NCBI GenBank assembly: GCA_026400735.1
Contig: JAPLOL010000064.1
Location: 1-38,436 of the forward strand
Length of the DNA: 38,436 nucleotides
Direction of reading: 5' to 3'
DNA from: Alphaproteobacteria bacterium
Lineage (GTDB): Bacteria; Pseudomonadota; Alphaproteobacteria; Caulobacterales; Aquidulcibacteraceae
The notes under the pieces were generated by a model, which searched no databases, was not told where the DNA came from, and saw only the letters and a list, made by a program, of their open reading frames with translations. Shown piece after piece: positions 1 to 8,444 of this stretch. Every line of letters starts with the position of its first letter. Position 1 is the stretch's first letter. The position numbers and the translations under genes are program-made.

Positions 1-1
1 G

Positions 2-1090
2 ACCAAAGGCTCTGGCCAGACACCCTATTCGCGCTTCGGCGACGGGCGGCTGACGCTGAAGGGCGGCGTGCGCGAGGTGCTGGCGGCCGAGATGCTAGAG
101 GCGCTGGGCGCCTACACGTCGAAGGCATTCTCCTTGTTCGAGACCGGTGAGCAATTGACGCGAGGTGACGAGCCCTCGCCAACGCGCTCGTCTGTGCTGG
201 TGCGGCTCGGCCATAGCCACATCCGCTTTGGGACCTTTCAGCGCTTAGCCTTTTTCGAACGGCCAGACCTCATCCGCACGCTGGTTGAGCATTGCTGCAC
301 GACTTACTACCGGCGCCACGCCGACCTCAGCGGCGAAGCGCAAGTCGCGGCGTTGTTTGGCGAGGCCGTTGAGGCCAATGCGCGCCTAGCGGGAGGCTGG
401 ATGGCGGCCGGTTTCGTGCACGGCGTGCTGAACACCGACAATCTAAACATTTGCGGCGAGAGCTTCGACTACGGGCCTTGGCGGTTCGTGCCCGTCAGCG
501 ATCCCAGTTTCACCGCGGCATATTTTGACGAAAGAGGGCTCTATGCGTTCGGCCGGCAACCCGAAGCTGTGTCTTGGGCGCTGGCGCAACTAGGCGGCGC
601 GCTAAGTTTGGTGTGTCCGCCAGCCTTGCTGGAAGCGGAGCTCATGCGCTTTGGCAGCGCCTATCAGGTCGGGCTGCGCGACGGCGTGTTTGGACGCTTG
701 AACCTGATCGAAGGCGATCTCGCTGCGGACGTACAATTTCTCTCAGATCTCTTCGGCTGGCTGAGCGAAACACGCGCTGGTTGGGATCAATTTTTCCACG
801 ATTGGTATTGTGGAGCCGCAAGTGACCAGCGTGCAGCGGCGAGCCCTCAAGCTGCTCTCTATGCCGACCGGGCCTTCACGCCGATCCGCGCAGCAATCGA
901 CGCGCGAACTGGCGCGGGCGGCGACGCGTTCCTGCGCCATCCCTATTTTCAGCGCCCCACTCCGGTGACCATGCTCATCGACGACGTGGAGGCTTTGTGG
1001 GCGCCGATTGCCGAAAAGGACGACTGGTCGCTATTTGAGGCAAAGATCCGCGACGTTGCGACGCTGCGAGAGGCGCGCGGGCCTTCATAG
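2..1090 (+). CDS. selO: Protein adenylyltransferase SelO (YdiU family), 5'-truncated by window edge
   Basis: SelO is a pseudokinase-fold enzyme that transfers AMP from ATP to Ser/Thr/Tyr side chains of target proteins, with a role in redox stress. The reading frame is open from base 2, upstream of the first internal GTG at 68. The residues encoded there (KGSGQTPYSRFGDG) match the family's conserved ATP-binding region, so the gene starts outside the window and is not a short GTG-initiated ORF. The hallmark block around 415-490 (GFVHGVLNTDN, then GESFDYGPWRF) carries the active-site Asp/Asn and the second metal-binding Asp of the family. The C-terminal part runs to the usual end. About one third of a normal-length SelO lies outside the window. 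Identity is secure; substrates are unknown. Confidence 0.95.
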   Translation, partial: TKGSGQTPYSRFGDGRLTLKGGVREVLAAEMLEALGAYTSKAFSLFETGEQLTRGDEPSPTRSSVLVRLGHSHIRFGTFQRLAFFERPDLIRTLVEHCCTTYYRRHADLSGEAQVAALFGEAVEANARLAGGWMAAGFVHGVLNTDNLNICGESFDYGPWRFVPVSDPSFTAAYFDERGLYAFGRQPEAVSWALAQLGGALSLVCPPALLEAELMRFGSAYQVGLRDGVFGRLNLIEGDLAADVQFLSDLFGWLSETRAGWDQFFHDWYCGAASDQRAAASPQAALYADRAFTPIRAAIDARTGAGGDAFLRHPYFQRPTPVTMLIDDVEALWAPIAEKDDWSLFEAKIRDVATLREARGPS

Positions 1091-1099
1091 CAATGTCGC

Positions 1100-3184
1100 A
1101 TGCCAGGCTTAGGCGTGCGCCGAATAATCAAGGCTGGGCGCGTGGCGAAACACATCAACGATCTTATCGCATCTCGGCGCGCGCTTTTGGGCGGGCTCGT
1201 CGGCTTTCCGCTTTTGGATCTGGCGGCGTGCGCGACACCCGCGTCACCTAGCGCCACGCAAAGAGGTGGCTTTGCCTCAGTCAGCTCAACCAACGCCGAC
1301 AACGTCACACTGCCGCCCGGCTATTCGTGGCGCAAGCTGATCGCCTGGGGTGACGCGCTGTTTGACGGCATGCCGGACGCGCCAAATCTCGACGCGATGA
1401 CGCGCACAGACCAAGAGCGCCGCTTCGGTCAGAACAATGACATGCTGGCGTTGTTCGCGGCTGAATACGCGTTCCCGCCGCCGAAGACGCAGGATCGCAT
1501 GATCCTGTGCGCCAACAACGAATACACCTCACTCGAACTCGCCTTCCCGGCCCTGCGCTCGCCGCGCGACATTACCGCCGAGCAGATTGAAGCGCTCTAC
1601 GCCGCGATCGGTGTCAGTGTCGTTGATGTTGCACGCGACGGTACAGGTTGGCGCGTGGTGAAGAGCAACGGCGCGGGCGGACGCAATCGTCGCGTCACGC
1701 CGTTCTCGCCGGTGATGTTCACCGGTCCCGCTGCGCAGCATCCATGGATCGTCGCCGCGAGCGCAATCGTCAACGCCGCTGAACCAGCACGATCTGGCGC
1801 CACCGCACCGGCGAACGCCGTGCGTTGCGGCACCGGGGCCAATTGCGCAGGCGGCCTTACGCCGTGGGGCACGTATCTCACAGCGGAAGAAAACTTCGAT
1901 GGCCTGTTTGCGGGCGCGCTCGATATCGATGCGCAGTTCAACCAGCCTGAACTCGCGATCGATGCAAGTTCGTTTGGCTATCCTGGCGCGGGCTTTCCTG
2001 ACAAAGCGCCACGGCAGTTTCGCCTAAGCGAAAACCCGCATGGACCGTCGCTGTACGGGTGGGTTGTCGAGATCGACCCGCATGACCCCACTTCGGTCCC
2101 GAAAAAACGCACAGCTCTCGGCCGCAAGAAAAATGAGTGCGCCACGTCAGCCATCGCGAACGATGGACGCGTGGCGATTTACATGGGCGACGATCAACGC
2201 GACGAACATGTCTATAAATTCGTCACCCGCGCTCGCTTCGATCCCAGCAACCGCGCGGCTAACATGGATCTGCTCGATCGCGGCCAGCTCTATTGCGCAC
2301 AGTTCGGTGAGGACGGCAGCGGCCGATGGATTGCCCTCACGCTCGACGCGGCGAACGCAGCGGCGGCCGCTGAAGATTCACCGCTGCGCTTCCGTGACGA
2401 AGCCGACTTGCTTGTGCGCGCGCGCGATGCGGCGCGGTTTCTTGGCGCAACGCCCATGGACCGGCCAGAGGACATCGAGGCCATCTGCGACGAAAACTGG
2501 CGCGGCCTAGGGCCGGTGCTGATCGCGTGCACGTACAATACTGAGCGCGGCTTCGCGCATCCCGGCAATCCGCGCCGCGCAGACCCAGATCACCCCAACC
2601 GCGCGCAAAGCAATCTCACCGGTCACATCGTGCGTCTCGATGAAACCAACGGCGACAGCGCCGCGACGACGTTCACCTGGGATATATTCGTCATGGCCGG
2701 CGACCCGAACGCCGAAAGCGCAACTGTGCGCACGCGCGGCAGCGGCGCACCCGCTTTCGTGTCGACTGCAATCAACGGCGAACCAACCACAAGCGGCGAA
2801 CGCTTCGCCTGCCCGGACAACATGTTCATCGACTCGAGCCATCGCGTGTGGATCGCGACCGATGGCAGCGACGCTGTCTTCGAGAATTGCAACGACTGCC
2901 TCATGATGACGCCTGTCGCGATTGAGCGGCCCCGTCCAATCAAACGCTTTCTGGTCGGGCCCGTTGGCGCGGAGATTTGCGGTCCGCTGATGGCGCCCGA
3001 TGAAAACGCGTTCTTCTGCTCGATCCAGCACCCAGGCGCGAACGACGTCGCGGGCTTGGACTTCGCCACATCGCGCTGGCAAGGTGCAGCGCCGATGTCG
3101 CACTTCCCCGATGGCGGCGATGCTTGGCCGCGCTCGGCAGTCATCGTGATCACCCGCGATGACGGTGGCCGCATTGGCGACTAG
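1100..3184 (+). CDS. PhoX/DUF839-family phosphatase, Tat-type lipoprotein
   Basis: Predicted 694-residue extracytoplasmic phosphatase of the PhoX (DUF839) family, whose studied members are Ca/Fe-dependent phosphomonoesterases exported by Tat. Visible signals: a twin-arginine motif SRRALLGG at residues 25-32, and a lipobox-like LAAC ending at Cys44, suggesting a Tat-exported lipoprotein. Family blocks seen include PPGYSWRKLIAWGD, FGQNND, an NNEYTSLE segment, TPWGTYLTAEENFDG and the metal-site-like GDDQRDEHVYKF. ATG 1100 lies 9 nt after the selO stop; a GTG at 1142 in the same frame would shorten the n-region and still keep the Tat motif. The stop overlaps that of the convergent channel gene in a 4-bp CTAG. 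It could act on phosphate esters under phosphate limitation, but no Pho box was recognised upstream. Confidence 0.88.
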   Translation: MPGLGVRRIIKAGRVAKHINDLIASRRALLGGLVGFPLLDLAACATPASPSATQRGGFASVSSTNADNVTLPPGYSWRKLIAWGDALFDGMPDAPNLDAMTRTDQERRFGQNNDMLALFAAEYAFPPPKTQDRMILCANNEYTSLELAFPALRSPRDITAEQIEALYAAIGVSVVDVARDGTGWRVVKSNGAGGRNRRVTPFSPVMFTGPAAQHPWIVAASAIVNAAEPARSGATAPANAVRCGTGANCAGGLTPWGTYLTAEENFDGLFAGALDIDAQFNQPELAIDASSFGYPGAGFPDKAPRQFRLSENPHGPSLYGWVVEIDPHDPTSVPKKRTALGRKKNECATSAIANDGRVAIYMGDDQRDEHVYKFVTRARFDPSNRAANMDLLDRGQLYCAQFGEDGSGRWIALTLDAANAAAAAEDSPLRFRDEADLLVRARDAARFLGATPMDRPEDIEAICDENWRGLGPVLIACTYNTERGFAHPGNPRRADPDHPNRAQSNLTGHIVRLDETNGDSAATTFTWDIFVMAGDPNAESATVRTRGSGAPAFVSTAINGEPTTSGERFACPDNMFIDSSHRVWIATDGSDAVFENCNDCLMMTPVAIERPRPIKRFLVGPVGAEICGPLMAPDENAFFCSIQHPGANDVAGLDFATSRWQGAAPMSHFPDGGDAWPRSAVIVITRDDGGRIGD

Positions 3185-5034
3185 CTGCGCGGCACAAAAC
3201 CCTCTTTGTGCATCAACCGCGCGACGTCCATCGATGCGCGTATTTGCACAACGTCATTGTTGCGATCGGCTTCGTTCAATTGATCCCAGCCGACGATCTT
3301 ATCGTGCGCCATGAGATCATTGTTGCGCGCCTCGCTCGTCGCAGTCGGACGCCAGCCTGACATCAAGCGCTCCGCCATCCAGCGATCGTGCTCCGTGCGC
3401 GCCATCTTCTCCATCAACGCCGGCGGCACAGCGATGGCCGTATCGCCCTTCTCGCCCTTGGCCGCCGGCCGAAAGCCCGCGTCCCACGCCTTCACCATCG
3501 CCGCATCAGCGACAGCGCGATTTGCCGCGCGATAGGTTTCGAGCACGTCGCTCCAATCCTTCATCGCCGACTGCAGCTCGCGCATGCTCATCGCGTCTTT
3601 GCTGCCGAGTCCTCTGTTATAGTGCTCGTGCGCGATAGCCGCGCCTTGATCAAGCGCGCCGTCGATGATGCGCACACGCGTTGAATTCACTTGGTGCGCG
3701 CCGAAAGCGAGCAGGTATGCGTCAAGCTCCGGCGTCTCGTCTCCCTTGGCGTATTGCTGCGAAAACTCGGACTGGCTGGTCTCGCGCATGTAGATCGGAA
3801 CGGGCCAGCGTTTGCCGTGATTGCAGAGACGTTTTAGGCTGAGAGCCAGATGGATGTTGCCGGGATCGGCGCCGGTGGAAACGACGATTGCCGTCGGCTT
3901 GCCGCGCGCCTGCTCAACGCTTTCCAGCACCTCGGCGCCGACCGATGCGAGATTCCAGTCGAACGGCAAGAACTCGATGTCGGCCACCCATGCGCCAGGA
4001 TTCGCAAACGCCTCACGGTGACGCGCCTTAAAGCCCGCCTCAGCAGAAGCAGAATCTGGTGAAAGCACTGTAAGGCGCGGGGCTTCAAAATGCGCGGACC
4101 AGAGGCTCATCAGCACGCGCTCGGCGATGGCCTCAGCTGCGGCATCGAAACCAAAGAACACAATATGCAAACGCGACTGTCCGAGTTGCTGCGCCAATGT
4201 AAGCAGCGCCTGGCTTTCCTTCTGCACCAAAGCGCGCGCCGCCATCTCTTCAAGCGAGAACGGTTTCGGATCAATCGGCGGCGGCCCGGCCTTCTTCTTG
4301 CGCATCTGCGACGAACGCATCTCACGCGCTTCCTTCAACAACATCGCTGAACGCGTTGACACGTGCACGCCTATCGGCGGCCGCCGCTTTGAGTCACCCA
4401 CCAGACGGCGCACTGCCGCTTCAATCTGCAAGTTCGCCGTGTCGTCCGGCTCATACGCCACGACATGCGCGGCGTGATGCGCGCGCGCGGTACGCAGCGT
4501 CTCGATTTGGATTGCCTCACCCTCGAGCACGATAACGCCCTTGCGCCGCAGACCGAGCGCTGTCTCCTCCGCCAAGCCATCGGCGATCAGAATCACCGAG
4601 TCTTTGCGCTTGCGGCAGTCCTGCGCGAGCGACAATGCGGCGGAGCTGTCACCGGCAATGACGACGTGACGCGCCGCGGCAAGATTGAACATCCGCGCGA
4701 GCGAACGGCCAAGTTGTCCCGAAAATGCAAACAGCAAACCAACGACAGGCGCCGCGAGCGCCGCGTAGCGCACGACTTCGCGCAACCAGCCGTCATGCGG
4801 ATTGATGGCCGAATCCGATGAAGCGAAATACGCATCCCACATGCTGACGGCGCTGAACGTGCGATAGAGCGCTTCTGAAAACGGCAGATCGCGCCACAAC
4901 CAAATGCCGCCGCCGAACCACACCGCGGTAAGCAAGATCAACACGCCCCAGCGAAAGGCGCCGGCTTGCGTGTGCGAGAGCGCGGTCAAACTGGCAGCGG
5001 CGCGCGACCAGACATTGGCGTACTTCTGCGCCAT
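3181..5034 (-). CDS. Two-TM channel-like protein with TrkA-N/Rossmann regions and C-terminal RyR domain
   Basis: 617 residues. TM1 at about 29-47 and TM2 at about 88-108 enclose a short loop (SEALYRTFSAVSMW), the layout of a two-TM ion channel but without a TVGYG-type potassium filter. A Rossmann-like segment starts at about 122 (HVVIAGDSSAALSLAQDC, with Ser in place of the second Gly), as in TrkA-N/RCK gating domains. A second one starts at about 289 (LHIVFFGFDAAAEAIAERVL). Residues 545-615 (EHDRWMAERLMSGWRPT, then HDKIVGWDQLNE) match the RyR domain of ryanodine receptors and of some bacterial proteins. ATG 5034 has GGGGAG a proper distance upstream. The gene diverges from the SLOG-like gene across tRNA-Arg. 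Likely an inner-membrane, nucleotide-regulated channel; ion selectivity and ligand are unknown. The domain calls are strong, the channel activity is inferred. Confidence 0.82.
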   Translation of the reverse strand: MAQKYANVWSRAAASLTALSHTQAGAFRWGVLILLTAVWFGGGIWLWRDLPFSEALYRTFSAVSMWDAYFASSDSAINPHDGWLREVVRYAALAAPVVGLLFAFSGQLGRSLARMFNLAAARHVVIAGDSSAALSLAQDCRKRKDSVILIADGLAEETALGLRRKGVIVLEGEAIQIETLRTARAHHAAHVVAYEPDDTANLQIEAAVRRLVGDSKRRPPIGVHVSTRSAMLLKEAREMRSSQMRKKKAGPPPIDPKPFSLEEMAARALVQKESQALLTLAQQLGQSRLHIVFFGFDAAAEAIAERVLMSLWSAHFEAPRLTVLSPDSASAEAGFKARHREAFANPGAWVADIEFLPFDWNLASVGAEVLESVEQARGKPTAIVVSTGADPGNIHLALSLKRLCNHGKRWPVPIYMRETSQSEFSQQYAKGDETPELDAYLLAFGAHQVNSTRVRIIDGALDQGAAIAHEHYNRGLGSKDAMSMRELQSAMKDWSDVLETYRAANRAVADAAMVKAWDAGFRPAAKGEKGDTAIAVPPALMEKMARTEHDRWMAERLMSGWRPTATSEARNNDLMAHDKIVGWDQLNEADRNNDVVQIRASMDVARLMHKEGFVPRS

Positions 5035-5123
5035 GTACGGCGTCTCCCCGTTAGTATGCGGCCCCCGCCGTCATGATGGGCCGGGCGCGGCGGGGGTGTC
5101 CAGCCTTGGCGGGCGCAAACAGG

Positions 5124-5152
5124 TTGCAGCACACGCCCGATTTCCCTAGCTC
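5124..5152 (+). promoter_or_regulatory. Probable housekeeping promoter of tRNA-Arg
   Basis: TTGCAG at 5124-5129, 17 nt of spacer, then CCTAGCTC around 5145-5152. This resembles the Caulobacter-type housekeeping -10 (GCTANAWC). It would start transcription about 5 nt before the tRNA. Seen by eye only. Confidence 0.45.
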
Positions 5153-5163
5153 AAGGCTCGGTT

Positions 5164-5240
5164 GGCCCCGTAGCTCAGCTGGATAGAGCAGGTCCGTCCT
5201 AAGGACACGGTCGGGAGTTCGAATCTCTCCGGGGTCGCCA
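5164..5240 (+). tRNA. tRNA-Arg (anticodon CCU)
   Basis: A 77-nt cloverleaf can be folded by hand. The acceptor GGCCCCG pairs with CGGGGTC (one G-U), followed by a G discriminator and an encoded CCA. The D arm is GCTC...GAGC. The anticodon stem GTCC/GGAC surrounds the loop GTCCTAA, placing anticodon CCU at 5198-5200, which reads AGG (Arg). The T arm is GGGAG TTCGAAT CTCTC (last T-stem pair as drawn). It sits in the intergenic region between the RyR channel gene and the SLOG-like gene. No duplicate of its 3' end, which would mark an integrated element, was noticed in the window. Confidence 0.96.
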
Positions 5241-5279
5241 GCGAACTCAGCGCAAAGCGCATCGCAGGAGCAGAGTGTG

Positions 5280-6032
5280 ATGGCGCGCGGCGCGACGGAC
5301 GGAACGGTGACGCTGGCGATCACCGGACACAGGCTTTCGCATCAAGGTATGCACGGCCGAGCAGAAGCTGTCGGACACGCGCTCAAAACGTTGTTCGACC
5401 TCCTCACGTCGTCGCCCGTGGGCGCGCGAAGCTTCGCGCTCAACACCATGCTCGCTGACGGCGCGGATCAAATCGCGACACGCTGCGCCTTGGCTCTAGG
5501 CTGGCGGGTCAACGCGACATTGCCTTTTGGCGCCGCTCTAACCTGCGCCATCGGCGCTACCTCGAACGACGACAGTGCTGAGGTGAAACGCGGAGTTCTC
5601 GAACAAGCACGGCACGCTATCGCGTCCCGGGATCGAAGTGAAAACGCTGCAATCCAGGCATTCTCCGAGCTTCTTCATGCGGCGCACGTTGAAACACCTT
5701 CGGACGACGACGCGCACGACGCTGCGCTATGGATCGGTGACGCGCCGTCGTTTCTCAACGAGGCGTCGCAACGCTACGCGATGGCCGCACGATTGGCGTT
5801 GGATAACAGCGATGTCCTGGTCGCGGTTTGGGACGGCGCGTCGACCGACTTGATCGGAGGGACAGGCGACACCGTCATTGAGGCGCTGAAACTCGGCCTG
5901 CCGGTGATTTGGATCGAGCCTGCCGCACCGGAAACCGTGCGATTGCTAACATCGGCAACTGACCTGTCGCCGCCGCGCGTGCCCTTCCGCGAAGGGGTTG
6001 CGCTGCTGGCGACGCGATTACGGACGCGCTAG
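5280..6032 (+). CDS. SLOG/LSDAT-like nucleotide-sensing protein
   Basis: About 250 residues with a Rossmannoid pattern typical of the SLOG superfamily (relatives: LOG phosphoribohydrolases, the DprA fold, and LSDAT domains of TRPM channels). In order: an N-terminal strand with ITGHRL, the LADGADQIAT motif near residue 60, a TLPFG strand end, then DNSDVLVAVWDG and the glycine-rich GGTGDTVIEALKLGLPVIWIE near 185-215. These are the expected phosphate/ribose-binding loops. ATG 5280 is preferred over GTG 5277 because AGGAG (5266-5270) sits 9 nt upstream. No TM segment or signal peptide, so cytoplasmic. It is divergent from the RyR channel gene, suggesting a sensor or signal-processing partner. Whether it binds, makes or cleaves a nucleotide is not shown by the sequence. 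Confidence 0.72.
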   Translation: MARGATDGTVTLAITGHRLSHQGMHGRAEAVGHALKTLFDLLTSSPVGARSFALNTMLADGADQIATRCALALGWRVNATLPFGAALTCAIGATSNDDSAEVKRGVLEQARHAIASRDRSENAAIQAFSELLHAAHVETPSDDDAHDAALWIGDAPSFLNEASQRYAMAARLALDNSDVLVAVWDGASTDLIGGTGDTVIEALKLGLPVIWIEPAAPETVRLLTSATDLSPPRVPFREGVALLATRLRTR

Positions 6033-6120
6033 CCACCCGAGCCGCGCTGCACTGCGCCGCTGCCGGACGGCACAACATGACGTGACATCCGCCGCCGCTT
6101 ATGCCTGTAACCTTGGCTTC

Positions 6121-7653
6121 ATGACGCAATCTGCACAGACGGCGAGCGCGGACACGCGCCCAGTGGCGACAACTCAAAGCGGCTCAGTCCTTGGCGCCGA
6201 TGACGGCGCGGTGACGCGCTTTCTTGGCGTACCGTACGCAGCGCCTCCCGTTGGCGCACTCCGCTTCCAAGAAGCGCAAGCGCCGGCGCCATGGAGCGGC
6301 GTCCGAGACGCAACGCAGCGCGGCTGCATCGCGCCACAATACACGCCCTCCGCGGCCGAACTCGAAAAAGCGCTGCCAGGTCTGGACATCGAGCCGCTCA
6401 TCGGCGGCAACCAAGTCCAAGGCGACGATTTCCTCGTGCTGAACATCTGGAAGCCAAGTGGCGTGCAAACTGGCTTGCCAGTGATGGTGTTCATCCACGG
6501 CGGCTCGTTCACGGGCGGCGCTGGCGCAGCGGACGTCTATGATGGAAGCGCTTTCGCGCGCCAAGGCATAGTCTGCATCACGATCAATTATCGCCTGGGA
6601 ATCGAAGGATTTCTGGCAATTCCGGGCGCGCCTACGAACTTGGGTTTGCGCGATCAAATTGCTGCGTTGAAGTGGGTGCGTGCGAACGCCGCGGCGTTCG
6701 GCGGCGATGCTGCAAACGTCACCGTGTTCGGCGAATCCGCCGGCGCGATGTCGATTGCCAACCTGCTGGCCTCTCCGCTGGCCAAAGACCTCTTTCGCCG
6801 CGCCATCGTCCAAAGCGGCCACGGCGACATGGTACGGCCAATCCCAGTCGCGCAGCGCTTGGTGAAAAAGCTAGCCAAAATGCTGCGCGTGAAGCCAACG
6901 CTAGAAGGCTTCCGCAGCAAATCGATCGCTGACGCCTTGGACGCGCTGAAGCGCATTTCGCAACCAACAGCACGGATCGATTTGCGCAATGCCGACGGCC
7001 GCGAACCTGCCTTCGGCCTCAGCAAATTCCTACCAGTCTATGGCGATGACGTGCTGCCTGAGCATCCAATCACCGCACTGCGTAACGGCGCCGGCAGCGA
7101 TGTGGAATTGCTGATCGGCACCAACACCGAAGAGATGAACCTCTATTTCGTGCCGAGCGGCGTGAAGCGGAAGATCGGCAAATTTCTCGCCAATTTCGCC
7201 GTGAAACGCGCCGAGCCGAAGGCCAAGGAGATCCTCAAGGCTTACGGCATCAACGAGCGCGGCAAGCGACCCGGCGATGCATTCACGGCAGCGTTGACCG
7301 ATCTCGTTTTCCGCCTCCCCGCGCGCCGTTTCGCGCAAGCGCATCGCGGGCGCACGCACGTCTACGAATTCGCCTGGCGCTCATCGGCGTACGACAACCA
7401 ACTTGGCGCCTGCCACGCAATGGAGCTGCCGTTCGTGTTCGACACGCTGGCGACGGTGAGCGGTCCCAAAGGCTTGGCAGGCGGCGCGCCCCCGCAAGAG
7501 CTTGCTACCAAGCTCAACAAGATCTGGGCGGACTTCGCGAAGACCGGCGCGCTGCCATGGCCCGCATACGATGAACAGCGCTTCGCCTGCACGATCGACA
7601 CCGGCGCCGTAGCGCCCGAGCAGCCCTTCATCGCCGAACGCTTCCTGCCCTGA
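6121..7653 (+). CDS. Type-B carboxylesterase
   Basis: 510-residue alpha/beta hydrolase of the carboxylesterase/cholinesterase family (PF00135), hydrolysing carboxylic esters. Visible catalytic set: oxyanion-hole HGGSFTGG at 126-133, nucleophile Ser206 in FGESAGAMS, acid in TNTEEMN (Glu337 or Glu338), and His432 in GACHAMELPF. The N-terminal FLGVPYAAPPVGALRF block is a family hallmark. ATG 6121 is chosen because the only earlier starts (GTG 5998) would overlap the SLOG gene and add Arg-rich junk. No signal peptide is evident from this start, so it is probably cytoplasmic. It is the first gene of a tight run with the SDR (7-nt gap) and the SGNH esterase, and probably releases the acid and alcohol parts of an imported ester. 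Confidence 0.93.
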   Translation: MTQSAQTASADTRPVATTQSGSVLGADDGAVTRFLGVPYAAPPVGALRFQEAQAPAPWSGVRDATQRGCIAPQYTPSAAELEKALPGLDIEPLIGGNQVQGDDFLVLNIWKPSGVQTGLPVMVFIHGGSFTGGAGAADVYDGSAFARQGIVCITINYRLGIEGFLAIPGAPTNLGLRDQIAALKWVRANAAAFGGDAANVTVFGESAGAMSIANLLASPLAKDLFRRAIVQSGHGDMVRPIPVAQRLVKKLAKMLRVKPTLEGFRSKSIADALDALKRISQPTARIDLRNADGREPAFGLSKFLPVYGDDVLPEHPITALRNGAGSDVELLIGTNTEEMNLYFVPSGVKRKIGKFLANFAVKRAEPKAKEILKAYGINERGKRPGDAFTAALTDLVFRLPARRFAQAHRGRTHVYEFAWRSSAYDNQLGACHAMELPFVFDTLATVSGPKGLAGGAPPQELATKLNKIWADFAKTGALPWPAYDEQRFACTIDTGAVAPEQPFIAERFLP

Positions 7654-7660
7654 GGACGCA

Positions 7661-8434
7661 ATGTATCTCGACAAATTCAAACTGACTGGCCGCGTCGCTG
7701 TTGTGACGGGCGGCGCGAGCGGAATTGGCTTCTCGACCGCGGAGGCGCTTGCCGAAGCCGGCGCGCGCGTCATCATCACGGACCGCGATGGCGGCGCCAT
7801 CGAGAAGGCGCGGGTCGCGCTCGGCAGGCAAGGCTATGAAGTCGGCGGCATCTTGATGGATGTCACGGACTCCGCTCGTGTCACACAAGTTGCGGAAGAA
7901 ATCGTCTCGCGCGAAGGCCGCGTCGACATCCTCGTCAACAATGCCGGCATCGCCCGCAGCGAAACTGCAGCGGAGACCGTTGAGGACGAGCACTGGCTCA
8001 ACGTCCTCGACGTAAATCTCAACGGCACGTTTTGGTGCGCGCGCGCCTTCGGTAAACACATGCTCGCGCAAGGTTCGGGCGCGATCGTGAATGTCGGTTC
8101 TATGTCAGGCTTCATCGTCAACCGCCCGCAGCCGCAAAGCTATTACAACGCCTCAAAGGCGGCCGTGCACCAGCTCACGAAATCGCTCGCCGCCGAATGG
8201 GCGCCGCGCGGCGTGCGCGTGAACGCGGTGGCGCCGACCTACATCCGCACACCACTCAACGAATTCGCCGATAAACAAGGCGAAATGTACCGCCGCTGGA
8301 TCGATGGCACACCGCAGGCGCGCCTCGGCGAACCAGAGGAAGTGGCGTCCGTCATTCTCTTCCTCGCCTCTGACGCCTCCAGCCTCATGACCGGCAGCGT
8401 CGTGCTCGCCGATGGCGGCTATTCCTGCTGGTGA
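7661..8434 (+). CDS. SDR-family oxidoreductase, polyol/alcohol dehydrogenase-like
   Basis: 257-residue classical short-chain dehydrogenase. The cofactor loop TGGASGIG is at 16-23. Asp41 at the end of the second strand suggests NAD(H) preference. NNAG is at 93-96, and the catalytic residues are Ser149, Tyr162 and Lys166 (YNASK). The C-terminus ends LADGGYSCW, like SDRs that oxidise polyols (threitol or galactitol dehydrogenase types, from memory), rather than the fatty-acid FabG ending. It starts 7 nt after the esterase stop with GAGGA as RBS, so the two are surely cotranscribed. Probable role: oxidation of an alcohol or polyol released by the neighbouring esterases. Substrate not determinable here. 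Confidence 0.93.
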   Translation: MYLDKFKLTGRVAVVTGGASGIGFSTAEALAEAGARVIITDRDGGAIEKARVALGRQGYEVGGILMDVTDSARVTQVAEEIVSREGRVDILVNNAGIARSETAAETVEDEHWLNVLDVNLNGTFWCARAFGKHMLAQGSGAIVNVGSMSGFIVNRPQPQSYYNASKAAVHQLTKSLAAEWAPRGVRVNAVAPTYIRTPLNEFADKQGEMYRRWIDGTPQARLGEPEEVASVILFLASDASSLMTGSVVLADGGYSCW

Positions 8435-8444
8435 GGCCCATTTT

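Noticed and set aside
2507..3103. 198-residue minus-strand open frame within the PhoX-like gene
   Set aside because: Composition typical of a high-GC antisense frame; no motif.
5164..5280. tRNA-Arg as an integration site of a mobile element
   Set aside because: No repeat of the tRNA 3' end and no integrase or transposase was seen in the window.
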